Assembly: GCA_016787985.1 (NCBI GenBank)
Contig: JAEUTC010000138.1
Coordinates: 1 to 49,527 of the forward strand
DNA from: Flavobacteriales bacterium
Lineage (GTDB): Bacteria; Bacteroidota; Bacteroidia; Flavobacteriales_F; PHOS-HE28
Direction: 5' to 3'
DNA: 49,527 nucleotides
The translations under genes and the position numbers were made by a program. This document shows positions 41,734 through 49,527 of this stretch, piece by piece (the stretch's first letter is position 1; the number at the start of each line of letters is the position of its first letter). The notes beneath the pieces were generated by a model. The model was not told the origin of the DNA. It saw nothing but the letters and a program-made list of their open reading frames with translations, and ran no database searches.

Positions 41734-43248
41734 ATGCCCACACAAGATCCTTCATCATCGCGCTCGTCCCCGCGGGCCCTGTGGGCACTGGTGCTGGCGG
41801 GTACCGCGGTGCGCTACTACCATGGCGCCAGCCACCAGCTCTGGAACGGCGCACCCGACCAGCTCGCCTGGGGCCTGGGCCTGGAGGACCTACACGCCAC
41901 CGGTGCGATCACCTACGAGCAGCTGATGCACTACCCGCACGAAGGCGGCAGCTTGTTCCTGGGTCTTGTGGCACTGCTCTTCGCACCGCTCTCCGGTCTC
42001 CTACCTCCGCTCTCGTGGGCCGCACTCGCGGTGGATACGGTCGCGCGTGTGGCGCAGATCCGGGTAGCGCAACGCCTGGTGGATGAACGCACCGCCCTGT
42101 GGTTCGCGGCGTGGACGGTCTTCGCCGCTCCGGTGATGCTGCCGTGGGGCACCGTGAACTTCGGCCTGCACGCCGCGTTCTCCTTCGCGCCCTTCCTGTT
42201 GGCCGTAATGGTGTCGGATCCGCGGCGCTCTGTGGAGCGCATGGGGTTGTGCTGCGGGCTGCTGGCTTCGCTGGCTTACGATGCCTGGGTCTTCGCTCCG
42301 GCCTTCGCGCTGCTGCTAGTGACCACGGATGGAACGCTGAAGACGCGCGTGCGCCACCTGCTCTCTTTCGCCTTGGCGTGTGCGCTCGGCTTCCTGCCCC
42401 ATTTGCTGTTGCGCCTTTTCGCCCAGGACGGCTTCGGGCTGGAGGATCATGGCGCCCTCTCCATCCGCGGCCTCGAACAAGAGCCCGTCGACATCAGCGC
42501 ACTGCCCGCGAAGTGCTGGCAGGTGTGTACCACTGCACTTTCCGCTTCGTTCACCTTGGGCGCTGCGACGGATCCGCTCGTTCGTGCGCTCTCGATCATC
42601 GTCTTGGCCTTCCTCGCCGCTGGCGCGTGGGGCCTGCGTCGCCAGTGGGCCAGCATATCACCCGCGCTGAGAACGCTCGTCTATACCACGGTCGTTTTCG
42701 TTGGCGTGGTGATAGCCGCGCCTTTCTTCCAACCCAGGTCCGAAGGAAGCGGCTATCTCTACTACCGCTACTTCGCCTTCATCGCTCCGCTGATCGCCCT
42801 GCTGGTGTTGCACGGCGCTGCTGCACTGGGTCGTATGCGCCGCGCGGTCAGCGTCGCTTGGATCACTCTTGGCGTGCTTCTATCGGTGGTGTACATGGTC
42901 CGATCACGCCCCATCACCACACCCAACATGGAAGCCACGGGGTGGGTCTTGGCGCGCAAGTACGGCGATAGGCCAGCCGTGTTGATGCGCATCATCCAAC
43001 GGGCGCCCACGAACCAACACCACGACCTGGTCTACGGCGCAGGCTGGGGACTGACCGCCGCATTGTTCGATGGTAAGAGCATCCGCGACAGCGCGGCGGT
43101 GGACACCTTCGAGGAGCTGTGGAAGCTGTTCCCACACGACCAACGCGCCGCGCTGCAACGCGGGGTGGTGCGCGCCTTCGACACTGGCATCACCCCTCCG
43201 TTGGACCCTGCGCTACTCCCACGACTGCGCGAACGGATGGAGCCCTGA
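41734..43248 (+). CDS. Multi-pass membrane protein, GT-C glycosyltransferase-like
   Basis: The protein is 504 residues from the ATG at 41734; a longer frame would run through the regulator gene. Ten or more hydrophobic helices are visible (for example LFLGLVALLFAPLSGLLPPL, HLLSFALACALGFLPHLLL, LVYTTVVFVGVVIAAPFF, VAWITLGVLLSVVYMV). The overall layout, with an early loop and a late soluble tail, recalls lipid-linked sugar transferases of the GT-C type, but no diagnostic motif was found. It stands between the two signalling modules and shares no obvious operon with them. Confidence 0.6.
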   Translation: MPTQDPSSSRSSPRALWALVLAGTAVRYYHGASHQLWNGAPDQLAWGLGLEDLHATGAITYEQLMHYPHEGGSLFLGLVALLFAPLSGLLPPLSWAALAVDTVARVAQIRVAQRLVDERTALWFAAWTVFAAPVMLPWGTVNFGLHAAFSFAPFLLAVMVSDPRRSVERMGLCCGLLASLAYDAWVFAPAFALLLVTTDGTLKTRVRHLLSFALACALGFLPHLLLRLFAQDGFGLEDHGALSIRGLEQEPVDISALPAKCWQVCTTALSASFTLGAATDPLVRALSIIVLAFLAAGAWGLRRQWASISPALRTLVYTTVVFVGVVIAAPFFQPRSEGSGYLYYRYFAFIAPLIALLVLHGAAALGRMRRAVSVAWITLGVLLSVVYMVRSRPITTPNMEATGWVLARKYGDRPAVLMRIIQRAPTNQHHDLVYGAGWGLTAALFDGKSIRDSAAVDTFEELWKLFPHDQRAALQRGVVRAFDTGITPPLDPALLPRLRERMEP

Positions 43249-43377
43249 ACAGAGCACTGGCGCACGCGGTGCAGCTGTGCTTCAACCCGCTCCATCGCCT
43301 CCGCTGACCGCTCCATCGGTGTACATGGTGCGGGCCGATAGTGGCGCATCCACCTTCGATGCACCAACCACACACCC

Positions 43378-44538
43378 ATGCGAACACGACTTACCCTGGC
43401 CACCGCCGCGATCTCCTTCGCCGCTGCCGCCCAATGGACATCGGTGCCGAGCGGCACCACCACCATGCTCGAGGCGGTCCACGCCATCGATGCACAACAC
43501 CTCCTCTCCAGCGGCAAGGATGGTGTGCTCTTCCATTCCACCGACGCGGGCAACAGCTGGCAACCGTTGGTGTCCGGCTACGGCGATGACATCAATGAAG
43601 TGATGCAGCTGAGCACGCAAGAGTTCCTGCTCTTCGCCGATGGTGGCGTAGTGATCAAGAGGACCGACGGTGGCAACACTTGGAACAACAGTTCCGCCGG
43701 CACCACCAGCGAATTGGTGGGTGCGGCCCGAAGGTCCGGGGTGATCATCGCGGTGGGCGAAGAAGGCACCATCGTGCGCAGCGGCAGTGCGGGTGCATCG
43801 TGGAGCAGCATCACCTCGGGCACGGTTCAGGACCTGCAAGCCGTGCAGGTACTGGGCCCGCAGGATTGGTTCGCCGTGGGCAAGAACGGCACGGCACTCC
43901 GCAGCAGCGACGATGGCTTCACGTGGACCGGCGTGGCCACCTCCACCACGGCCGACTTGAACGATGTACGCTTCACCGACGCCAACAACGGAATGATCTG
44001 CGGTGATGAAGGCGTGCTCCTGCGCACCACCGATGGCGGCGACCACTGGACCGCTGTGAGCAGCGGCACCGGCCTGGAGCTGAACGCGCTTTGGAACGAT
44101 GGGGCCACCTGGTACACCTGCGGCGTGGGCGGCACGGTGCGCACCAGCAGCAACGGCACCGCGTGGACCGCTATGACCACACCCGTATCCACGGAACTGC
44201 GCGACGTCGTGGTGAGCGGCGGCACCGGAGTGGCCGTGGGCGATCTGGGCACCGTGATACGACTTGGCGCAGGAGGGACGGCCATTGCCGATGTGGCCCT
44301 TCTCGATGGCCTTCAGGTACGCACCGGCCAAGGCCTTGTAGTGGTCACTCTTGCCGATACCGACCAGTGGGATGCCGTGCACGCGACCGTAGTGGACATC
44401 CAAGGTCGCGTGGTGCTTCAACTCGGTGCCCTCGGAACGACCACTGAACTTCGCGACCTGCCCACCGGCACTTACGTATTGCACCTGACACGCGAGGGCT
44501 ACGGGGCAGCAACGCGATCCTTCGTTGCCGTACGTTGA
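43378..44538 (+). CDS. Secreted BNR/YCF48-like propeller protein with T9SS sorting domain
   Basis: The protein is 386 residues. After a signal peptide (LTLATAAISFAAAAQ) come repeats of about 40 residues of the type VLFHSTDAGNSW, VIKRTDGGNTW, IVRSGSAGASW, ALRSSDDGFTW and LLRTTDGGDHW. This is the BNR/YCF48-like propeller pattern. The last 75 residues form a T9SS sorting domain: VVDIQGRVVLQLG, then LRDLPTGTYVLHLT, then a basic end. It should be secreted across the outer membrane by type IX secretion. Its partner or ligand is unknown. A hairpin terminator follows. Confidence 0.88.
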   Translation: MRTRLTLATAAISFAAAAQWTSVPSGTTTMLEAVHAIDAQHLLSSGKDGVLFHSTDAGNSWQPLVSGYGDDINEVMQLSTQEFLLFADGGVVIKRTDGGNTWNNSSAGTTSELVGAARRSGVIIAVGEEGTIVRSGSAGASWSSITSGTVQDLQAVQVLGPQDWFAVGKNGTALRSSDDGFTWTGVATSTTADLNDVRFTDANNGMICGDEGVLLRTTDGGDHWTAVSSGTGLELNALWNDGATWYTCGVGGTVRTSSNGTAWTAMTTPVSTELRDVVVSGGTGVAVGDLGTVIRLGAGGTAIADVALLDGLQVRTGQGLVVVTLADTDQWDAVHATVVDIQGRVVLQLGALGTTTELRDLPTGTYVLHLTREGYGAATRSFVAVR

Positions 44539-44564
44539 GCACGGTGTCCGTCACCTTGAAAACA

Positions 44565-44594
44565 ACGAACCCCGGTCATATGGCCGGGGTTCGT
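44565..44594 (+). terminator. Hairpin terminator after the T9SS-secreted protein gene
   Basis: ACGAACCCCGG and CCGGGGTTCGT form a perfect 11-bp stem with the loop TCATATGG, 26 bp after the stop. There is no strong T-run. It shares the outer sequence ACGAA...TTCGTGCGT with the terminator at 37443. Confidence 0.7.
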
Positions 44595-44674
44595 GCGTCA
44601 GGAGAGTGCTGACTCGTTCGGAGCGAACGTGAGGCTAAGCTAAGGCAGTCCCACACGCAAGACCAGCGGGTGCT

Positions 44675-44842
44675 TCAATCATCCCCATCGTCGTCATCAT
44701 CATCGTCGTCGCCACCGTTGTCATCTCCATTGGTGGTGCCGGCCGGTTGCACGGGCTCGTGTTTGCAACTCACGAGCAACAATGGTGCTGTGAGGAGGAG
44801 GAGCATCAGCAACAGGCTGAACCGTGAGCGGATAGAACGCAT
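44675..44842 (-). CDS. Small lipoprotein with poly-aspartate tail
   Basis: The peptide is 55 residues from the ATG at 44842. A hydrophobic start (SRFSLLLMLLLLTAPLLLV) ends at a lipobox cysteine (SCKHE). After a short linker (PVQPAGTTNGDDNGG) the protein ends in a tail almost wholly of aspartate. It should be anchored in a membrane with the acidic tail exposed, perhaps binding calcium. No family is recognised. It stands alone between the T9SS-secreted protein and signalling module 2. Low-complexity coding such as this can be misjudged, but signal, lipobox and stop all agree. Confidence 0.6.
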   Translation of the reverse strand: MRSIRSRFSLLLMLLLLTAPLLLVSCKHEPVQPAGTTNGDDNGGDDDDDDDDGDD

Positions 44843-44993
44843 GGGACGTGGAGGTTGATGCCGTGAAGGTACCACACCGGGCCTTCTGAAGGAAAGGGTT
44901 GCGGCGACGGAACGGGAAAGGCGGCCGACAGACCGGCGACTTGCGCCACCGTGGCCGTTCGCCGCGTGGGCCGGTGATCTCCTGGATGCCCCC

Positions 44994-45039
44994 CATAGGT
45001 CTAAAATACGTGGTACCACCCACGTCTTTTAGACCTATG
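44994..45039. promoter_or_regulatory. Long palindrome upstream of signalling module 2, copy 2 of GTCTAAA motif
   Basis: CATAGGTCTAAAA (44994-45006) pairs perfectly with TTTTAGACCTATG (45027-45039). Inside, ACGTGG pairs with CCACGT after one mismatch. A 19-bp stem in total ends 45 bp before the start codon of the module. The core matches the palindrome at 35939-35974 in arms and spacing. It could be an operator or an RNA hairpin. Confidence 0.65.
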
Positions 45040-45040
45040 A

Positions 45041-45072
45041 ACCACGAAATGCGTGGTCTTGCTTTGCGGCAC
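45041..45072 (+). promoter_or_regulatory. Inverted repeat and promoter-like box of signalling module 2
   Basis: ACCACG-aaatg-CGTGGT is a 6-5-6 inverted repeat followed at once by CTTGCTTTGCGGCAC, with the start codon 12 bp later. The geometry equals that of module 1 at 38532-38563, while the arms differ. The shared box is identical at 14 of 15 bases. Confidence 0.6.
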
Positions 45073-45084
45073 ACCTACAACACC

Positions 45085-45969
45085 ATGAAAGCCACCTACA
45101 CCTCGCTCTCCTTGTACGGCATGCTTTGCATCGCATCCCTTGGCGCCTTGACAGCGTTCGGTCCATCGGGAACGACCACCGCGACCCCAGCGGCGGTCAT
45201 GCCGGGTCCGGATGTGAAGGCCGGCCAACTGACGTGCGCCGTGAACGAATTCGCCTCGCATGTGCGGTGGGTACAGGCCAACGACACCACGGCGGTCTCG
45301 GCTCGCACGCACCGGTTCACCGTGGGCAGTTACAAGGAAATGTTGAACGCCAGCAGCTGCTCCGGCACTGAGCAGCAGGGCTTGATGATCCGCTTCGGTG
45401 GCGATGACCAGTCGAAGGCGCTCCAGTTCGCTTACCAGGTCGTGTGTATGGAGTTGGAGTGGGTGGACGAAACGGAAGAAGGCCCCTACACCCCGATCAA
45501 CGACCTGTACGAGGCCGACGCGTATGGCGAATTGAGTGTTTCGTCCATGGGTGAGGCCGGGTGGTTGAGTGGACCCAGCAAGGCCTTCCAGGACCACATC
45601 CTCGTGGACCGGTACGATGCGGATGTCTTCACCAAGGTGTACGCTGGTGTGAACGCGCACAGCATCTTCAAGGTGGCGACCATCAACGCCTTGATCGCCG
45701 ACAACGACTTAGGGGATGATGACTTCGTGGAAGTGGTGCCCATCGCCGAACCGCTCGCGTGGATCGCTCCCGACCGGGGCGGCGACTTCACCGTGCGCAC
45801 CTGCCTTGTGGCCGTGGACAAGGGCACAGGGCAGCGGTTGATCAACAATGCCCCGAGCACGAAGCCGCGCTTCAAGAACAGGGGGTGCGACATGGGCTCG
45901 ACATGCCCACCATCGTGCTCCATGGTTACCTTTCCCCTTTCCGGAGTGGCGCTACGTAAAAGCTGCTGA
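45085..45969 (+). CDS. Exported protein with CP-x2-C...KSC tail, signalling module 2
   Basis: The protein is 294 residues from the ATG at 45085; an upstream frame would run through the palindrome. It has a signal-like start (SLSLYGMLCIASLGALTAFG). The soluble part has several cysteines (LTCAVNEFA, NASSCSG, QVVCMELEW) and the ending STCPPSC...LRKSC shared with the protein at 38579. It leads a run with a 7-TM protein, a kinase and a regulator in the same order as module 1. The function is unknown; a signal or sensor role outside the cytoplasm is inferred. Confidence 0.75.
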   Translation: MKATYTSLSLYGMLCIASLGALTAFGPSGTTTATPAAVMPGPDVKAGQLTCAVNEFASHVRWVQANDTTAVSARTHRFTVGSYKEMLNASSCSGTEQQGLMIRFGGDDQSKALQFAYQVVCMELEWVDETEEGPYTPINDLYEADAYGELSVSSMGEAGWLSGPSKAFQDHILVDRYDADVFTKVYAGVNAHSIFKVATINALIADNDLGDDDFVEVVPIAEPLAWIAPDRGGDFTVRTCLVAVDKGTGQRLINNAPSTKPRFKNRGCDMGSTCPPSCSMVTFPLSGVALRKSC

Positions 45970-45975
45970 GATCCA

Positions 45976-46626
45976 TTGGTCAACCTACTGCTGCACTACT
46001 TTCTTATCCTGCTCCAAGGCGCCTCCTTGGTCTTGTTCTGGAGGCGCCCACGTGCGACAGGGATGGTAGGTCCTTGGATAGGTGCACTATTGGTCTCCAT
46101 GTTCTTCGTGGAGATAACCAGCCGCATTGTCTTGCTTACGGGGAATTACAATGCCCCCGTATACAATCTCTCCACGATGCTTGAGCTTGCCTTGGTGCTA
46201 CGTATCGTTGGGGTCGTTCGACCCCGGGATTCGTGGTGGCTCACCGGTAGTCTCTTGCTGGCGGCGGGAATGATGGTGGTCAACTATGTGCAACAAGGAG
46301 ACCTCTTCTTCCTATTGGCCCATGGGATCATCACTCAGTCGGCTCTTGCCGTGATCTGGTGTAGTCTTGGTCTATGGACGCTTGCTCAACGGGCCACTCG
46401 TCCGATCTGGAAGGCTCCGTTGTTCTGGTTCTTCATGGGCACGACGATCTACTACGCAGGTGTCATCCCCTATCTCGGGTTCATGAAACCGCTTTTCGAG
46501 CATGAGCCAGAATTGAGCGCCTTACTGTACCGCATCATCACCGTTGTGGCCATAACACGCTACCTTTTCACCGCCTGGGCGTGCCACCTTGCTCATACCC
46601 AGGGGAGCTGGGACGATGAACGGTGA
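45976..46626 (+). CDS. Seven-helix membrane protein, signalling module 2 (TTG start)
   Basis: The protein is 216 residues and probably starts at a TTG at 45976, 6 bp after the preceding stop; no in-frame ATG is near. Seven hydrophobic segments run from LLHYFLILLQGASLVLFW to LLYRIITVVAITRYLFTAWA, and the protein has very little outside the membrane. It matches the protein at 39537 in size, helix count and position. Its end overlaps the kinase start. Sequence similarity to the module 1 protein is weak by eye. Confidence 0.7.
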   Translation: MVNLLLHYFLILLQGASLVLFWRRPRATGMVGPWIGALLVSMFFVEITSRIVLLTGNYNAPVYNLSTMLELALVLRIVGVVRPRDSWWLTGSLLLAAGMMVVNYVQQGDLFFLLAHGIITQSALAVIWCSLGLWTLAQRATRPIWKAPLFWFFMGTTIYYAGVIPYLGFMKPLFEHEPELSALLYRIITVVAITRYLFTAWACHLAHTQGSWDDER

Positions 46627-47389
46627 AGACTTGATGCTGCCCATCCTGATCGCCTCCGGTTTGGTGGTGCTCATGGTGGGCTTCGTGGGTCTCTTGTTGG
46701 TGGTGAACAGCAACCGCCGCGTAAGCCACCGGGCCGAAATGGCCGAACTGCACCAGGCCCAGGCCCGCGCGGTGATCGAGGCACAACGCGAGGCCACCCG
46801 ACAAACGCTGATCGACCTGGGCCGCGAACTGCACGATAACGTGGGCCAGGTGCTCGTGGTGGCGCATCTGGGGCTCAATACGATCCTGGAAGCGAAGTAC
46901 GATCCAGAAGTGGCCGCCGCACGGGACACCTTGAGGGATGGCATCGAAGAAGTGCGTCGGCTCGGGCACGACCTCAATACCGACATCTGGCAGCGCCGCA
47001 GCCTCGTGGAAGCCATCCGCGCCGAAGCCGAACGGGTGGAACGCGTGCTGCGGGTGAAGGTGAAGCTCGCTGTGGCGCCCGATCTGCCCTCGCCACCGCC
47101 GGATACCATGGTGCTCCTGTACCGCGTGTTCCAGGTGATCCTGGCCAACGCGATCAACCACTCCAAGTCCCGCTGGATCAACATAGAAGTATGGGCGGCC
47201 GGCGAGCACATCAGCTTCTCCGTCGCCGATAAAGGCATCGGTTTCGACCTGGCCAGCACCAAGGCCAACGCAGGCCTGGCCAATATCCACCAACGTTGCG
47301 CGTTGATCGGCTACACCGCCGAATGCCGCACCGCGCCGGGCGCTGGCTGCACCTGGCTGATCTTAGCACCCCATGACCAAAAAGACTAA
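46616..47389 (+). CDS. NarL-family (HisKA_3) sensor histidine kinase, module 2
   Basis: The protein is 257 residues from the ATG at 46616, inside the end of the 7-TM gene. One membrane helix (MLPILIASGLVVLMVGFVGL) leads to the phosphoacceptor box GRELHDNVGQVLVVAHLGL (H73). The ATPase domain has VILANAINHS and ADKGIGFD. Like the module 1 kinase it has no sensor domain, and the two are alike along their length (RRLGHDLN, RAEAERVER, LYRVFQVILANAI, NIHQRCALIGY). It overlaps the regulator gene by 17 bp. Confidence 0.9.
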   Translation: MNGEDLMLPILIASGLVVLMVGFVGLLLVVNSNRRVSHRAEMAELHQAQARAVIEAQREATRQTLIDLGRELHDNVGQVLVVAHLGLNTILEAKYDPEVAAARDTLRDGIEEVRRLGHDLNTDIWQRRSLVEAIRAEAERVERVLRVKVKLAVAPDLPSPPPDTMVLLYRVFQVILANAINHSKSRWINIEVWAAGEHISFSVADKGIGFDLASTKANAGLANIHQRCALIGYTAECRTAPGAGCTWLILAPHDQKD

Positions 47390-48059
47390 CGTGGCCCTGG
47401 TGGACGACCACCACATGATGCGGACCGGACTGGTGAACACGGTGAATGCCATGGGCGACTACCTGGTGACCGTGGAGGCGGGCAACGGCGCCGAACTCGT
47501 GGAGCAGCTCTCCGCCATGGACCTCAACGGACCAGAGGCCCCGCGCATCGCCGTGGTGGACCTGAGCATGCCCGTGATGGATGGGTACGCCACCATGCAG
47601 TGGCTTACCGCCCATGCCCCGCAGGTGCTGTCCCTCGCCCTCACCTTCGACGCCACCGACGATGCCATGGTGCGGGCCGTGCACGCCGGCGCCCGCGGTT
47701 ATGTGCTCAAGAGCGAGCCCCCTCAAGTGCTGCGCACCGCCTTGGACAGCCTGTTGAACACCGGGTACTACTACACCCAGGAGATGATGGCCGTACACCT
47801 GCGGGGCACCATGGAGCTGCGCCGCGAGCACTTCAGTCGCGCCAAGATCATGGAGCGCATCAGCGAACGCGAACTGGAATTCCTAGCCCTGGTGTGCGAC
47901 GAGGCGGAACTCACCTACGAGGTCATCGCCGAGCGCATGGGCGTGCAACGCCGCACGGTGGACAATTACCGGTCCTCGCTCTTCGAGAAGTTCGACCTGC
48001 GCAGCAAGACCGGTCTGGTGCTGTTCGCCATGCGGTGGAAGCTGCTGGAGGGCAAGTGA
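47373..48059 (+). CDS. NarL/LuxR-type response regulator, module 2
   Basis: The protein is 228 residues. The receiver has ALVDDHH, D63 in IAVVDLSMPVMDGY and the lysine in GYVLKS. The DNA-binding domain is ISERELEFLALVC...LTYEVIAERMGVQRRTVDNYR. It is a close relative of the regulator at 40971. Its likely phosphodonor is the kinase whose gene overlaps its start. It is followed after 41 bp by tgt, which is unlikely to be part of the signalling unit. Confidence 0.92.
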   Translation: MTKKTNVALVDDHHMMRTGLVNTVNAMGDYLVTVEAGNGAELVEQLSAMDLNGPEAPRIAVVDLSMPVMDGYATMQWLTAHAPQVLSLALTFDATDDAMVRAVHAGARGYVLKSEPPQVLRTALDSLLNTGYYYTQEMMAVHLRGTMELRREHFSRAKIMERISERELEFLALVCDEAELTYEVIAERMGVQRRTVDNYRSSLFEKFDLRSKTGLVLFAMRWKLLEGK

Positions 48060-48100
48060 GGCGGGGGCGCACGCTACCTTCGCGCCCTTCCTTCGGCACC

Positions 48101-49231
48101 ATGCATTTCGACCTACTGGCCAACGACCCGGCCTCAAACGCCCGCGCAGGTGTGCTCCACACCGACCACGGCGATATCCCCACACCCGTTTTCATGCCGG
48201 TGGGCACGCTCGGTGCGGTGAAAGCCGTTCATCCCCGCGAGCTGCGCAACGACCTGGACGCGCCCATCATGCTGAGCAATACCTACCACCTCTACCTGAG
48301 GCCCGGCATGGAGGTGTTGGAACATGCCGGCGGCCTGCATCGCTTCAACGGCTGGGACCGTCCCATCCTCACCGACAGTGGCGGTTTCCAAGTGCATTCG
48401 CTCAGCGACATCCGCAAGATCACCGAAGAAGGCGTGCGCTTCAGCAGCCACATCGATGGCAGCAAACACCTCTTCACCCCGGAGAACGTGATGGATACCC
48501 AGCGCACCATCGGCGCGGACATCTGCATGGCCTTCGATGAGTGTACGCCATGGCCCTGCGAACTGGCCTATGCGGAGAAGAGCATGCACATGACGCACCG
48601 CTGGCTGGACCGCTGCATCGCACGCTTCGACAGCACCGAGCCGAAGTACGGCCACGACCAAGCCCTCTTCCCCATCGTGCAAGGCAGCACCTTCGCGGAA
48701 CTGCGGAAGCGCAGCAGCGAATACATCGCCCAGAAAGGTGCCATCGGCAACGCCATCGGTGGCCTCAGCGTGGGCGAGCCCGAAGAAGAGATGTACGCCA
48801 TGGCCGAGCTCTGCTGCGACATCCTGCCCAAGGACCGGCCGCGCTACCTCATGGGCGTGGGCACCCCGTGGAACCTGCTGGAGAACATGGCCCGCGGCAT
48901 CGATATGTTCGATTGTGTGATGCCCACCCGCAACGGGCGCAACGGCATGCTCTTCACCCGGGAAGGCGTGGTGAACATCAAGAACAAGCAATGGGCCGAT
49001 GACCATTCGCCGCTGGACCCCGGCGCCCACAGCTGGGTGGACACCCAGTACTCCCGCGCTTTCGTGCGGCACCTGTTCCAAAGCAACGAGATGCTGGGCC
49101 AGCAGATCGCCAGCCTGCACAACTTGGGCTTCTACATCGCGTTGATGAGGGAGGCTCGCGCGCGCATCCTCGACGGCACCTTCTCCACCTGGAAGAACGC
49201 GCTGCTGCCGAAGCTGAAGACGAGACTTTGA
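48101..49231 (+). CDS. tgt: Queuine tRNA-ribosyltransferase
   Basis: The protein is 376 residues from the ATG at 48101; a longer open frame would read through the regulator gene. Family motifs are plain: VFMPVGTLGAVKAVHP, LSNTYHLYLRPG, ILTDSGGFQVHSLS with the catalytic aspartate, FPIVQGSTF, AIGGLSVGEP and RYLMGVGTPWNLLE, then FDCVMPTRNGRNG. It swaps guanine for a 7-deazaguanine base at position 34 of tRNAs for Asn, Asp, His and Tyr. The zinc-binding cysteines of the usual C-terminus are not obvious in the ending I can read. It is a housekeeping gene that sets the right border of the accessory region. Confidence 0.97.
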   Translation: MHFDLLANDPASNARAGVLHTDHGDIPTPVFMPVGTLGAVKAVHPRELRNDLDAPIMLSNTYHLYLRPGMEVLEHAGGLHRFNGWDRPILTDSGGFQVHSLSDIRKITEEGVRFSSHIDGSKHLFTPENVMDTQRTIGADICMAFDECTPWPCELAYAEKSMHMTHRWLDRCIARFDSTEPKYGHDQALFPIVQGSTFAELRKRSSEYIAQKGAIGNAIGGLSVGEPEEEMYAMAELCCDILPKDRPRYLMGVGTPWNLLENMARGIDMFDCVMPTRNGRNGMLFTREGVVNIKNKQWADDHSPLDPGAHSWVDTQYSRAFVRHLFQSNEMLGQQIASLHNLGFYIALMREARARILDGTFSTWKNALLPKLKTRL

Positions 49232-49289
49232 CATCCAGGTCCGAAGGCGCACACCAACCATGATCCGATCATTTGTCTTGCGGCCTGCA

Positions 49290-49368
49290 GCCTGAACCTT
49301 GAGCATTGGAACTTGCATCTTGAGTCTTGAGTCTTGCCCCTTGAGCCTTGAGTCTTGGATCTCAAGCC
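49290..49368 (+). repeat. Short CTTGAGT-type tandem repeats
   Basis: Degenerate copies of CTTGAGT (variants CTTGAGC, CTTGCAT, CTTGGAT) are arrayed over about 80 bases between tgt and the permease gene. No coding potential is visible. They could be a slipped-strand repeat tract or a leftover of an interspersed repeat. Confidence 0.6.
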
Positions 49369-49401
49369 CTGACCTTCTCCGGATATCCGATCTTCGCCCC
49401 C

Positions 49402-49527
49402 ATGTTCACCACCCTGGACCGCTACATCATCCGGCAGTTCCTGGGCACCTTCTTCTTCATCCTGGTGGTGATCATGCTCATCGCGGTGGTGTTCGACATC
49501 AGCGAGAAGACGCAGGACTTCGCCGAG
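49402..49527 (+). CDS. LptF/LptG-family permease, 5' part; runs off the right edge
   Basis: 42 codons are present before the window ends. The start MFTTLDRYIIRQFLGTFFFI, followed by hydrophobic residues and FDISEKTQDF, is typical of LptF/LptG (YjgP/YjgQ) permeases of the lipopolysaccharide export complex. Placement after tgt is common in Bacteroidota. Which of the two paralogues it is cannot be told from this much. Confidence 0.88.
   Translation, partial: MFTTLDRYIIRQFLGTFFFILVVIMLIAVVFDISEKTQDFAE

Noticed and set aside
1..49527. CRISPR arrays, tRNA or rRNA genes, integrases or complete insertion sequences
   Set aside because: None was recognised on reading. Short degenerate tRNA-like folds cannot be excluded without a dedicated search.

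Overview
The window looks like chromosomal DNA from a fairly GC-rich member of the Bacteroidota, most likely Flavobacteriales-like. Three things point there: type IX secretion (T9SS) C-terminal sorting domains (989-1201 remnant, 43378-44538), a tgt gene followed by an LptF/LptG-family permease (48101 to the right edge), and promoter-like boxes ending in TTTG with few clear Shine-Dalgarno sites. No rRNA, tRNA, CRISPR array, integrase or complete insertion sequence was seen. Family assignments come from reading motifs, not from database searches.

Layout. (1) 1-1753: the 5' part of a secreted propeller-like protein, an orphan T9SS tail and a flavin-type oxidase-fold protein. (2) 2060-5289: a cluster of nuclease-like genes (a Cas4-like/RNase H-like DUF2779 protein and two PD-(D/E)XK-like proteins) and a small WHxH protein with a Cys-rich tail. 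(3) 25177 down to 5383, all on the minus strand: a 13-gene, 19.8-kb run of tightly spaced or overlapping genes. In transcription order these are a UvrD-like helicase-nuclease, an AbiGi-like protein, a type III-like Mod and Res pair, a vWA/PP2C/protein-kinase triad of the TerY-P type, a secreted protein with an OmpA-like end, a second DNA methyltransferase, HerA, NurA and two small genes, one of them nuclease-like. (4) 29393 down to 25438: four envelope genes of unknown role. (5) 29566-32560: a DNase I-fold protein and a CxxCH lipoprotein. (6) 33011-35110: a 45-bp direct repeat on each side of two envelope genes. (7) 35191-48059: NarL-type regulators, including a complete four-gene signalling module present twice (38579-41654 and 45085-48059), with unrelated membrane, secreted and acetyltransferase genes between. 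(8) 48101-49527: tgt and the start of an LptF/LptG permease.

How the parts may work together. The 13-gene run is the strongest candidate for an undescribed system. It joins DNA modification (two methyltransferases of different catalytic signature), DNA cutting or translocation (Res, HerA-NurA, UvrD-nuclease) and reversible protein phosphorylation (membrane-spanning kinase, phosphatase, vWA). A secreted protein is encoded between the two halves. The parts fit an anti-phage defence island whose DNA-processing machinery is gated by a phosphorylation switch that may read the envelope; that link is inference. The second candidate is the duplicated signalling module: an exported protein ending in a CP-x2-C...KSC tail, a 7-TM protein, a histidine kinase without a sensor domain and a NarL-type regulator. 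Each copy starts with the same promoter-like box preceded by a 6-5-6 inverted repeat whose arms differ between copies.
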